Shown piece after piece: positions 17,104-25,126 of a stretch of 64,000 nucleotides of DNA. This stretch comes from Winogradskyella sp. (GTDB lineage Bacteria; Bacteroidota; Bacteroidia; Flavobacteriales; Flavobacteriaceae): positions 1-64,000 of the forward strand of contig JAOEWO010000001.1 of the NCBI GenBank assembly GCA_028383925.1. Reading direction: 5' to 3'. The translations under genes and the position numbers were made by a program. A model generated the notes under the pieces. The model was not told the DNA's origin. It saw only the letters and a program-made list of their open reading frames with translations, and ran no database searches. How positions within the stretch are numbered: position 1 is the first letter of the stretch; every line of letters starts with the position of its first letter.

Positions 17104-18018
17104 ATGAAAAAAATAATATGTGCTATTTGTTTGTTTACCTTATTAATAACAAGCTGTAAAAACGAAACAAAAAACAACGGCAAACTTAATGTCGTTACCA
17201 CAACCTCAATGATTACAGATTTGGTAAAAAACATTGGAGGTGATGCTATAAATTTAGAAGGATTAATGGGTTCTGGTGTAGATCCGCACTTATATAAAGC
17301 AAGTGAAGGAGATGTATCTAAATTGGTAGATGCAGATATTATTTTTTATAATGGTTTACATTTAGAAGGCAAACTTGTAGAAGTTTTTGAGCAGATGAGT
17401 AGTGCAACTAAACGACCAATTGCTTTGGCCGATGCATTAGATAAAAAAGGCTTAATCGGGTCTGATTATTTTGCATCAAATTATGATCCTCATGTCTGGT
17501 TTGATATTTCATATTTTAAACAATTTGCTCAAAAAGTAACACAAGTACTTGCTGAACAAGACCCAGATAATGCTTCAATTTACAAGCAAAATGAAGTCGC
17601 TTATTTAAAAGCATTAGACAAACTACAAAATGATGTTGTTGGGGTTGTTGAAGCCTTACCAGCAGAAAAAAGAATCTTAGTTACAGCACACGATGCTTTT
17701 AATTATTTTGGTGAAGCTTACCAATTTAAAGTAGTGGGTTTACAAGGTCTTTCTACTGCAACTGAAGCTGGTGTGCAAGACGTACAAAAATTAGCTTCTT
17801 TTATAATAGAAAATAAAATTAAAGCCATTTTTGTTGAAAGTTCTGTACCAAGACGCACTATTGAAGCATTGCAAGAAGCTGTAAAATCTAAAGGACATAA
17901 TGTAACCATTGGTGGTACACTATTTTCTGATGCTTTAGGAAATGAGGGCACAGCAGAGGGTACCTACCTTGGTATGTTTAGATATAACGTAAAAACTATA
18001 GTTAGCGCTCTGCAATAA
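17104..18018 (+). CDS. Metal ABC transporter substrate-binding lipoprotein (Zn/Mn, TroA-like)
   Basis: Periplasmic cluster A-I binding protein, lipidated at C18 (LLITSCKNE). The four metal ligands are in place: H62 (DPHLY), H130 (DPHVWFD), H196 ([10 protein letters not shown]) and D277 (FSDAL). A His at the third position is as in TroA and ZnuA rather than the Glu of PsaA, so zinc is slightly favoured. It is first in a four-gene importer operon; the ATPase begins 2 nt after its stop. A TACTTTCG element at 17078-17085 is the best -7 candidate. Confidence 0.93.
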   Translation: MKKIICAICLFTLLITSCKNETKNNGKLNVVTTTSMITDLVKNIGGDAINLEGLMGSGVDPHLYKASEGDVSKLVDADIIFYNGLHLEGKLVEVFEQMSSATKRPIALADALDKKGLIGSDYFASNYDPHVWFDISYFKQFAQKVTQVLAEQDPDNASIYKQNEVAYLKALDKLQNDVVGVVEALPAEKRILVTAHDAFNYFGEAYQFKVVGLQGLSTATEAGVQDVQKLASFIIENKIKAIFVESSVPRRTIEALQEAVKSKGHNVTIGGTLFSDALGNEGTAEGTYLGMFRYNVKTIVSALQ

Positions 18019-18020
18019 TT

Positions 18021-18755
18021 ATGAAAAAAATTGCCGTAAAAATAGACGATTTAACCGTGGCTTATAATTATAAGCCTGTACTTTGGGATATAGATTTAGA
18101 AATACCCGAAGGAGTTTTAATGGCCATTGTTGGCCCAAACGGCGCAGGTAAATCTACATTAATAAAAGCAATACTTGGCATATTAAAACCTATTGCTGGC
18201 AGTGTAACTATTTATGGAAAACCTTACATAAAACAACACCAATTGGTGGCTTATGTTCCTCAAAAAGGAAGTGTAGATTGGGATTTTCCTATAACGGCAT
18301 TAGATGTTGTAAAAATGGGAACCTATGGGAGTTTGGGCTGGATAAAAAGACCAGGTCAAAAAGAAAAAAAAGCAGCACTAGAAGCGTTAGAAAAGGTTGG
18401 TATGCTTCCTTTTAAAAACAGACAAATAAGTCAGCTATCTGGTGGGCAACAACAACGCATCTTCTTAGCGAGAGCTTTGGTACAAAATGCGTCTATCTAT
18501 TTTATGGATGAACCGTTTCAAGGTGTAGATGCCACTACCGAAATTGCTATTATTAATATTTTAAAAGAACTACGAAAAGCGGGTAAAACAGTCATTGTAG
18601 TGCATCACGATTTACAGACCGTACCCGAATATTTTGATTGGGTCACCTTCTTAAACGTGAAAAAAATTGCTACAGGCCCTGTAAAGGATATATTTAATGA
18701 TGATAATTTAACGAAAACCTATGGTATTAATTATAAAGTGAGTATACAAGAGTGA
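18021..18755 (+). CDS. Metal ABC transporter ATP-binding protein
   Basis: A 244-aa ATPase with Walker [10 protein letters not shown] (about 39-47), Q-loop YVPQKG, signature LSGGQQQR, Walker B IYFMDEPF and the H-loop VVHHDL. It energises the Zn/Mn importer with the two permeases downstream. It is separated from the first permease by an inverted pair of REP palindromes, the only sizeable gap in the operon. Confidence 0.95.
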   Translation: MKKIAVKIDDLTVAYNYKPVLWDIDLEIPEGVLMAIVGPNGAGKSTLIKAILGILKPIAGSVTIYGKPYIKQHQLVAYVPQKGSVDWDFPITALDVVKMGTYGSLGWIKRPGQKEKKAALEALEKVGMLPFKNRQISQLSGGQQQRIFLARALVQNASIYFMDEPFQGVDATTEIAIINILKELRKAGKTVIVVHHDLQTVPEYFDWVTFLNVKKIATGPVKDIFNDDNLTKTYGINYKVSIQE

Positions 18756-18849
18756 CAAATTCCTGCGAAGGCAGGAATCTCATGAATTAAAACTAAAAAC
18801 AATAAATACAACAAAGTAGGGAGAGATTCCTGCTTTCGCAGGAATTTGT
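18755..18849. repeat. Inverted pair of REP-like palindromes (family ATTCCTGC)
   Basis: Copy 1 (18755-18781) and copy 2 (18823-18849) are 27-bp inverted repeats with one mismatch. Each also folds on itself (ATTCCTGC-gaag-GCAGGAAT and ATTCCTGC-tttc-GCAGGAAT). Copy 1 starts on the last base of the ATPase stop; copy 2 runs into the first two bases of the GTG start of the next gene. In RNA the pair could form two hairpins or one long one. Confidence 0.9.
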
Positions 18850-19975
18850 GGATATAACAGAATACATACAACTCGTCTTCACAGACTATACACTAAGAAC
18901 CATAACTCTTGGTACAGCGATTCTAGGAGCTGTTACAGGAATGTTAGGCAGTTTCGCAGTACTCAGAAAACAGAGTTTGCTTGGCGATGCCATTTCGCAT
19001 GCAGCGTTACCAGGTATTGCCATAGCTTTTTTAATTACTGGATCTAAAGACAGCAATACACTCTTAATTGGTGCACTAATTAGTGGGCTTATCGGTACCT
19101 TTTGGATTAGAGGCATTGTCACCAAAACACACTTAAAATCAGACACTGCCCTTGGTCTAATTCTATCCTTGTTTTTTGGGTTTGGTATGCTGTTACTTAC
19201 TTTTATTCAAAAACAACCCAATGCCAACCAAGCAGGCTTGGATAAATATTTGTTTGGGCAAGCCGCTACTTTAGTTGAAAGCGATGTTTGGATGATGGCT
19301 ATTGTTACCAGTATTTGCTTAATTGTACTGCTCATATTTTGGAAAGAATTTAAGATGCTTTTATTTGATGCAGATTACACCAAAACGCTCGGTTTTAATA
19401 CTAAATTTATAGATATCTTAATTACCAGCTTTATTGTACTAGCCATTGTCCTTGGCTTACAAACTGTTGGTGTTGTTTTAATGAGCGCCATGCTTTTAGC
19501 ACCTGCTGCTGCGGCAAGGCAGTGGACAAACAGTTTGGCGATGATGGTGTTTTTAGCCGCATTATTTGGCGCATTTGCAGGTGTGTTTGGCACTGCTATT
19601 AGTGCAAGCGAAAACAACCTTTCTACAGGACCTATAATTGTGCTTGTAGCAAGTGTTTTTGTAGTATTTTCATTTATATTTTCTCCAAGTCGTGGTTTAT
19701 TGTTTAAACAAATTAGATTTATTAGAAACCGACGCGACTTAGAGTTAAATAAAACACTCGCTTTTATGCATCAAATTGCAGAAACCCACGAAGATATTTC
19801 GCATCCTCATGCTGTAAAACTTTTAAATAATTTTCAAGGGTACACACGGTCCACACTTCAAAAATTAGTAGAAAAAGATTACGTACAAATTAATGGTAGT
19901 ATGTGGAATTTAACCAAAATTGGTTTTAACACAGCCGCAAATTTATATACTAAACAACAAACAAAAGATGAGTAA
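18848..19975 (+). CDS. Metal ABC transporter permease with C-terminal winged-helix-like extension
   Basis: A ZnuB/MntB-type permease of 375 aa. About eight membrane helices fill residues 15-285 (GDAISHAALPG and the late TVGVVLMSAMLLAPAAAARQ motif are family landmarks). The last 85 residues form a cytosolic extension (FMHQIAETHEDISHPHAVK...) like the DtxR-type winged helix seen on permeases of many Bacteroidota. The start is a GTG whose first two bases belong to a REP palindrome. Its stop overlaps the next permease start. Confidence 0.92.
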   Translation: MDITEYIQLVFTDYTLRTITLGTAILGAVTGMLGSFAVLRKQSLLGDAISHAALPGIAIAFLITGSKDSNTLLIGALISGLIGTFWIRGIVTKTHLKSDTALGLILSLFFGFGMLLLTFIQKQPNANQAGLDKYLFGQAATLVESDVWMMAIVTSICLIVLLIFWKEFKMLLFDADYTKTLGFNTKFIDILITSFIVLAIVLGLQTVGVVLMSAMLLAPAAAARQWTNSLAMMVFLAALFGAFAGVFGTAISASENNLSTGPIIVLVASVFVVFSFIFSPSRGLLFKQIRFIRNRRDLELNKTLAFMHQIAETHEDISHPHAVKLLNNFQGYTRSTLQKLVEKDYVQINGSMWNLTKIGFNTAANLYTKQQTKDE

Positions 19976-21128
19976 CGCACAGCTAGAAATACAACTTATT
20001 GCTAGTGTCGTTGCAGCTGCATGCGCTATACCTGGCACCTTTTTAGTACTTCGTAAAATGGCCATGATTAGTGATGCCATTAGTCATTCTATTTTACCTG
20101 GTATTGTTGTTGGTTTTTTTATTACACAAGATTTAAACTCACCGTTGCTTATTTTACTAGCTGCGTTTACTGGTATTATCACCGTGGTTTTGGTAGAGTA
20201 TATTCAAAAAACAGGCTTGGTTAAAGAAGATACAGCCATAGGTCTAGTATTTCCTGCTCTTTTTAGTATTGGTGTTATTTTAATTGCTAAAAATGCTAAT
20301 GATGTACATTTAGATGTTGATGCTGTTTTGTTAGGCGAATTAGCCTTTGCACCGTTTGATAGATTAATACTAAACGGAACAGATGTGGGTCCCAAATCGC
20401 TTTGGGTGATTGGTACTATTTTAATAATTACAATTAGCTTATTAATTGCTTTTTTTAAAGAATTAAAAGTAAGCACATTTGATAAAGGTTTGGCGGCATC
20501 GCTAGGCTTTTCACCTGCTATTATACATTACGGATTAATGTCTGTTTCTTCAGTTACAACCGTTGGTGCTTTTGATGCTGTTGGTGCTATATTAGTTGTT
20601 GCTTTAATGATTGCACCTGCTGCTGCTGCATATTTACTCACTACAAATTTAAAAAAGATGTTAGTGTTAGCCATTAGTTTTGGCATTTTTAGCGCCATTT
20701 TAGGATATTGGGTTGCGCACTGGTTAGATGCCTCTATTGCTGGTTCTATTACAACTGTTTTAGGGTTGGTATTTTTATTAGTCTATTTATTTGCACCATC
20801 TAAAGGTATTATTGCTGTAACTTATAGAGAAAAACAACAACGCATAGAAGTTTCTCTTCTTACATTTTTACTGCATCTAAAAAATCATGATGAAGTATCC
20901 GAACGACACGTAAAACATCTAAACGAGCATATTAATTGGCAAAAAGTACGTTCTAAAAGTGTTCTAGATTTAGCTCAGAAAAATAATATGATTCATATTG
21001 ATAATCATATAGTTTCGTTGACCAGCAAAGGAAATGAATTTACCTCAAAAGCTATTGACTATATTATTACTAACGAAGATTCTCAAATAGAAGACATGAA
21101 GAATGATTTCTTTTTGTTTAGAGGGTAG
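19968..21128 (+). CDS. Metal ABC transporter permease, second subunit
   Basis: A ZnuB/MntB-type permease. The ATG at 19968 (MSNAQLEIQ) overlaps the previous gene by 8 nt (ATGAGTAA); an upstream TTG-type extension is therefore not used. The 386-aa product has membrane helices to about residue 275, the SDAISHSILPG and GAILVVALMIAPAAAA landmarks, and a C-terminal cytosolic winged-helix-like extension parallel to that of the first permease. Two related permeases imply a heterodimeric channel. Confidence 0.93.
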   Translation: MSNAQLEIQLIASVVAAACAIPGTFLVLRKMAMISDAISHSILPGIVVGFFITQDLNSPLLILLAAFTGIITVVLVEYIQKTGLVKEDTAIGLVFPALFSIGVILIAKNANDVHLDVDAVLLGELAFAPFDRLILNGTDVGPKSLWVIGTILIITISLLIAFFKELKVSTFDKGLAASLGFSPAIIHYGLMSVSSVTTVGAFDAVGAILVVALMIAPAAAAYLLTTNLKKMLVLAISFGIFSAILGYWVAHWLDASIAGSITTVLGLVFLLVYLFAPSKGIIAVTYREKQQRIEVSLLTFLLHLKNHDEVSERHVKHLNEHINWQKVRSKSVLDLAQKNNMIHIDNHIVSLTSKGNEFTSKAIDYIITNEDSQIEDMKNDFFLFRG

Positions 21129-21166
21129 TTTAAAATGTTAAAACGATTTTAACTAAAACCTAATAC

Positions 21167-21955
21167 CTACTTAAACCCACGTTCTTTCTGAATATGCTCA
21201 TAAGACTCTTGCACTTGTCTAAACTTCGCTTCTGCCCCTTCTTGGTGTTCTTTACCTAAATGCCCAACGCGGTCTGGATGGTATTTTTTTGCCATAGCGC
21301 GGTACGCTTTTTTAACTTGGGTGTCTGAAACAGATTTATCAATTTCAAGAATTTTATAAGCGTTGTCACTGCTGTTATAAAACATAGCTTTAATACTTTC
21401 GTAATCTTTACTACTAATACCTAAATAGCCAGACATGGTATAAATCTGTTGTACTTCATCTTCGGTAACTAAACCATCTGCTTTGGCAATACCAAACAAA
21501 AAGTGAATGAGTTGCAAACGCGAAGCATGATCCATCATTTGGCGTATTTGAGTACACACCTGTCGCATAGAAATATTTTGCTTTGTAACCCGCTTAAACA
21601 ATTCAAAAGCGTTATTAGCACGCGCTTTACCATACATGTTTGTAAACTGCTGACGTACAAAATCTAATTCGCGCTGGTCTTGTTTACCATCTGCTTTTAT
21701 AATTATAGAGGCTAAAATTAATAAACTCACCTCAAAATCACCAGATTTGGTACGCACAGGCGCTTTTCTTCCTTGAGTAGAACGTTGACGATAAGGATCT
21801 TGCTGACGTCTACCAGTTTGGCGCTCACCAATTAATGGACTACCATTATCACCTAAATTATCAACAAAACTACCTAAAGCTAATCCTATTATTGCTCCTA
21901 TTGGGCCACCAAAAGACCAACCTAAAGCACCACCTATCCACTTTGCAAAACTCAT
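21167..21955 (-). CDS. TerB/DnaJ-domain protein (DjlA-like)
   Basis: A 262-aa protein. It has a glycine-rich N-terminal hydrophobic segment (about 8-30), a TerB-like helical domain (about 75-185, with ADGKQDQRELDFV and KADGLVTEDEV, the acidic metal-binding helices of TerB), and a C-terminal J domain with HPD at 226-228 that would stimulate a DnaK-type chaperone. The order membrane segment-TerB-J domain is that of DjlA. It stands alone on the minus strand, convergent with the ABC operon. Confidence 0.88.
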   Translation of the reverse strand: MSFAKWIGGALGWSFGGPIGAIIGLALGSFVDNLGDNGSPLIGERQTGRRQQDPYRQRSTQGRKAPVRTKSGDFEVSLLILASIIIKADGKQDQRELDFVRQQFTNMYGKARANNAFELFKRVTKQNISMRQVCTQIRQMMDHASRLQLIHFLFGIAKADGLVTEDEVQQIYTMSGYLGISSKDYESIKAMFYNSSDNAYKILEIDKSVSDTQVKKAYRAMAKKYHPDRVGHLGKEHQEGAEAKFRQVQESYEHIQKERGFK

Positions 21956-22106
21956 GTATTATTCTATATTTTGTACGACTGTAAACTTAACTCAGTAAAG
22001 ATACTATTTGTTAGTAGATAAAAATGAATTTTTGTTACTATTGAAAACCAAAATAGCACCATTTAAACTGCCAACTAAATCCGTATGGCTTGGCACTATT
22101 TTTCAG

Positions 22107-22114
22107 TATCTTTG
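22107..22114 (+). promoter_or_regulatory. -7 box TATCTTTG for the bacilliredoxin gene
   Basis: A match to TAnnTTTG 35 nt before the ATG at 22150, with a TTG at 22090-22092 as a possible -33 element. Confidence 0.55.
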
Positions 22115-22149
22115 TAATTCAATTTTGATTTAATTAAAACATAAAAAAT

Positions 22150-22560
22150 ATGTACCCAGCAGAATTAGTAAAACCAATGCGTGCCGATTTAACCAACGTA
22201 GGTTTTGAAGAATTACATACTACAGAAGCTGTAGATAATGCTATTGCAAAAGAAGGCACAACCTTAGTAGTTGTAAATTCGGTTTGTGGTTGTGCAGCAG
22301 CAAATGCAAGACCTGGAGCTCGTATGAGTTTAGAGAATGCTAAAAAACCAGACCATATTGTTACTGTTTTTGCAGGTGTAGACAAAGAGGCCGTTGATGC
22401 AGCGAGAGCGCACATGGTTCCTTTTCCTCCAAGCTCGCCATGTATGGCTTTATTTAAAGACGGAGAATTAGTACACATGTTAGAGCGTCACCATATAGAA
22501 GGTCGCCCTGCAGAATTAATTTCTGAAAATCTTATGGATGCTTACAACCAGCACTGTTAA
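22150..22560 (+). CDS. BrxA/BrxB family bacilliredoxin
   Basis: A 136-aa thioredoxin-fold protein with the CGC active site (46-48, in NSVCGCAAANARPG) typical of YphP/YqiW bacilliredoxins. In Firmicutes these remove bacillithiol from oxidised proteins; in Bacteroidota the same reaction is likely where bacillithiol is made. No bacillithiol synthesis genes are in the window. It is monocistronic, with a -7 box upstream and a strong terminator downstream. Confidence 0.92.
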   Translation: MYPAELVKPMRADLTNVGFEELHTTEAVDNAIAKEGTTLVVVNSVCGCAAANARPGARMSLENAKKPDHIVTVFAGVDKEAVDAARAHMVPFPPSSPCMALFKDGELVHMLERHHIEGRPAELISENLMDAYNQHC

Positions 22561-22583
22561 GATTATATAAAATTTAAAAAAAT

Positions 22584-22612
22584 AAAACCACGATTTTCAT
22601 CGTGGTTTTTTA
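22584..22612 (+). terminator. Rho-independent terminator after the bacilliredoxin gene
   Basis: AAAACCACGAT-tttc-ATCGTGGTTTT forms an 11-bp stem followed by T-rich sequence. It ends about 10 nt before the start of the next gene, so that gene needs its own promoter or read-through. Confidence 0.85.
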
Positions 22613-22622
22613 TTTTTATGCC

Positions 22623-23360
22623 ATGCAAAAAGTAATCGCTTATCCTCTTACCGTTATCTATTTAATTTGCTTTGGGTTGTGCTTAGTCATATTTCATCCC
22701 ATACAATGGTTTTGCCATAAATATCTTGGCTACCAAGCACATAAAAAAAGTGTAGATGCCTTACAGTTTTTTTTAATGCGATGCCTCAACCTATTAGGTA
22801 CCCGAATTTCGTTTAAGAATCCGCACCTTTTATCTACAGACCGACCCTTAATTATTGTGTCTAACCACCAAAGTATGTACGATATATCACCAATTATGTG
22901 GTATATGAGAAAACACCATGTAAAATTTGTAGCAAAGAAAGAATTAGGTAAAGGATTTCCTAGTATTTCACATAATTTAAGACACGGAGGGTCAGTTTTA
23001 ATAGACCGAAAAAACCCGAGACAAGCCTTACCAGCAATGATGAAATTTGGTGAGTATATAGAAAACACCAATCGTGCTGCCGTAATTTTTCCAGAAGGTA
23101 CCCGAAGTAAAAATGGGCATCCTAAGACTTTTAGAACAAAAGGACTTGAGGTTTTAATAAAAAAAATACCCTCTGCTTTAATTGTTCCAATTACTGTAAA
23201 TAATTCTTGGAAAATGTTACGCTACGGAAAATTCCCAATGGGAATAGGAAATCATATTAAATTTACGGTGCATAAACCTCTAGAATTAGCTAACTTTACA
23301 GATAAAGCGGAATTACTTAAACACGTTGAACAAACTATTGTAGATTCCATTAAAGTATAA
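22623..23360 (+). CDS. 1-acyl-sn-glycerol-3-phosphate acyltransferase (PlsC family)
   Basis: Phospholipid synthesis enzyme of 245 aa with an N-terminal membrane helix. The catalytic NHQSMYD motif (NHxxxxD) is followed by the substrate-binding FPEGTRSKNG motif. The ATG at 22623 (MQKVIAYPL) is chosen because the longer frame would begin inside the terminator stem. Next comes an acyl-ACP desaturase (19 nt later), which fits a lipid-related group. Confidence 0.9.
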   Translation: MQKVIAYPLTVIYLICFGLCLVIFHPIQWFCHKYLGYQAHKKSVDALQFFLMRCLNLLGTRISFKNPHLLSTDRPLIIVSNHQSMYDISPIMWYMRKHHVKFVAKKELGKGFPSISHNLRHGGSVLIDRKNPRQALPAMMKFGEYIENTNRAAVIFPEGTRSKNGHPKTFRTKGLEVLIKKIPSALIVPITVNNSWKMLRYGKFPMGIGNHIKFTVHKPLELANFTDKAELLKHVEQTIVDSIKV

Positions 23361-23379
23361 TCATTAAAACAGCGTCACA

Positions 23380-24360
23380 ATGTCGTTAAAAAATGTAAGA
23401 TTAGAAGTCATGCAACATCTCGAAAAAGATGTAGATGCACTTATAGAAAAATACTTAATTCCTATTGAAAACATTTGGCAACCCACAGATTTCTTGCCAG
23501 ACTCCACAAAAGATTCATTTTACGAAGAGGTAAGAGAAATTAGAGAATTATCTAAAGAATTACCTTATGATTTTTGGGTCGTTTTAGTTGGTGATATGAT
23601 TACAGAAGAAGCTTTACCAAGTTACGAATCTTGGCTTATGGATGTAGAAGGTATAGACCAAGTAGAGCGTAATGGCTGGTCTAGATGGATACGCCAATGG
23701 ACAGGTGAAGAAAACAGACATGGCGATGTGCTTAATAAATACTTATACCTTTCTGGTCGTGTAAACATGAAAGAAATTGAAAAAACCACACAACATTTAA
23801 TTACAGATGGTTTTGATATTGGTACAGATAGAGATCCTTATAAAAACTTTGTTTATACAAGTTTTCAAGAACTAGCAACCTATGTTTCTCATAACCGAGT
23901 TGCCAAAATTGCGAAACAAAAAGGGAACAAACAATTGGCTAAAATGTGTAAAATTATCTCGGGAGACGAGATGAGACACCACCATGCCTATTCAGAATTT
24001 GTGGAGCGTATTTTTGCAGTAGATCCTAGCCAAATGATGATGGCTTTTCATGATATGATGAAACGAAAAATAGCTATGCCAGCGCACTTCTTAAGAGAAT
24101 CTGGAGATAAAATTGGTACTGCTTTCGAAGAATTTTCTAACACAGCACAGCGTATAGGTGTTTACACTTCTAACGATTATGTAGATATTTTACAAAAATT
24201 AATAGACCGTTGGGATATTGGTAACATTAAAGGTCTAAATGAAGAAGCTGAAAAAGCTAGAGATTATTTAATGAAGTTACCACCAAGAATGTATCGTTTG
24301 TCTGAACGTGTTAAGATTCCTGAAAATTCATTTCAATTTAAATGGGTAGATCCGGCATAA
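23380..24360 (+). CDS. Acyl-ACP desaturase (ferritin-like diiron)
   Basis: A soluble stearoyl-ACP desaturase-type enzyme (326 aa) that puts a double bond into acyl-ACP. Both diiron ExxH motifs are present: E111-H114 in EENRHGD and E197-H200 in DEMRHHHA. A ferredoxin-type electron donor is not encoded nearby. It is grouped with the acyltransferase (upstream, 19 nt) and the HD protein (downstream, 6 nt). Confidence 0.92.
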   Translation: MSLKNVRLEVMQHLEKDVDALIEKYLIPIENIWQPTDFLPDSTKDSFYEEVREIRELSKELPYDFWVVLVGDMITEEALPSYESWLMDVEGIDQVERNGWSRWIRQWTGEENRHGDVLNKYLYLSGRVNMKEIEKTTQHLITDGFDIGTDRDPYKNFVYTSFQELATYVSHNRVAKIAKQKGNKQLAKMCKIISGDEMRHHHAYSEFVERIFAVDPSQMMMAFHDMMKRKIAMPAHFLRESGDKIGTAFEEFSNTAQRIGVYTSNDYVDILQKLIDRWDIGNIKGLNEEAEKARDYLMKLPPRMYRLSERVKIPENSFQFKWVDPA

Positions 24361-24366
24361 TTTTTT

Positions 24367-25023
24367 ATGAAAATATCTGCTTTAATTGAGGCTACAATAG
24401 CTTTTGTAAAAACCGAACTTACAAATGCAGAAGGCGGACACGATTGGTTTCATATAGAACGTGTTTACAAAAACACATTGCTAATTGCTAAGCACGAAAA
24501 TGTAGATATTACAGTAGTTTCTTTAGCGGCATTACTGCATGATATTGCAGATTCTAAATTTAATAATGGTGACGAAACTATTGGCCCAAAAGTAGCAAGC
24601 GCATTTTTACTAAAACAAAATGTTGATAGTGAGATTATTGAGCATGTTACGCAGATTATAGAAAACATGTCTTTTAAAAATTCGTTTGATCTAGATACGT
24701 CTTTTACCTCTAAAGAAATGAATGTTGTACAAGATGCAGACCGCTTAGATGCTATTGGAGCCATCGGTATTGCACGTTGTTTTAATTATGGTGGTTTTAA
24801 AAATAGGCCGCTTTACAATCCTGAAATTAAACCAAACCTAAACATGTCTAAAGCAGAATATAAGACTGCTAAAGCACCAACACTAAATCATTTCTACGAA
24901 AAGTTATTGCTTTTAAAAGACCAAATGCATACCAAAACAGGCAAACGTATTGCTTTAGATAGACATAAGTATATGGAAGGTTTTTTAAAGCAGTTTTATG
25001 CTGAATGGGAAGGGCACAAATAA
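24367..25023 (+). CDS. HD-domain metal-dependent phosphohydrolase
   Basis: A 218-aa HD-superfamily protein related to YedJ/YpgQ-type hydrolases. Metal ligands are visible as the His in GGHDWFHIERV, the HD pair at 58-59 (LLHDIADSK) and the Asp of QDADRLDAIGA. The substrate (probably a nucleotide or related phosphoester) is not known. It starts 6 nt after the desaturase stop and is likely co-transcribed. Confidence 0.88.
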   Translation: MKISALIEATIAFVKTELTNAEGGHDWFHIERVYKNTLLIAKHENVDITVVSLAALLHDIADSKFNNGDETIGPKVASAFLLKQNVDSEIIEHVTQIIENMSFKNSFDLDTSFTSKEMNVVQDADRLDAIGAIGIARCFNYGGFKNRPLYNPEIKPNLNMSKAEYKTAKAPTLNHFYEKLLLLKDQMHTKTGKRIALDRHKYMEGFLKQFYAEWEGHK

Positions 25024-25126
25024 AGGAGAAAACATTTTAAGCAACGCTACAATAACCGCACTAAATCATAAAGAAATCTAAACAATTTTTGTTTATCGCC
25101 TATATCACTTATTTTTAGTATTAAAA

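Noticed and set aside
22602-22622. Upstream start for the acyltransferase
   Set aside because: It is inside the terminator stem of the bacilliredoxin gene; the ATG at 22623 fits the family start.
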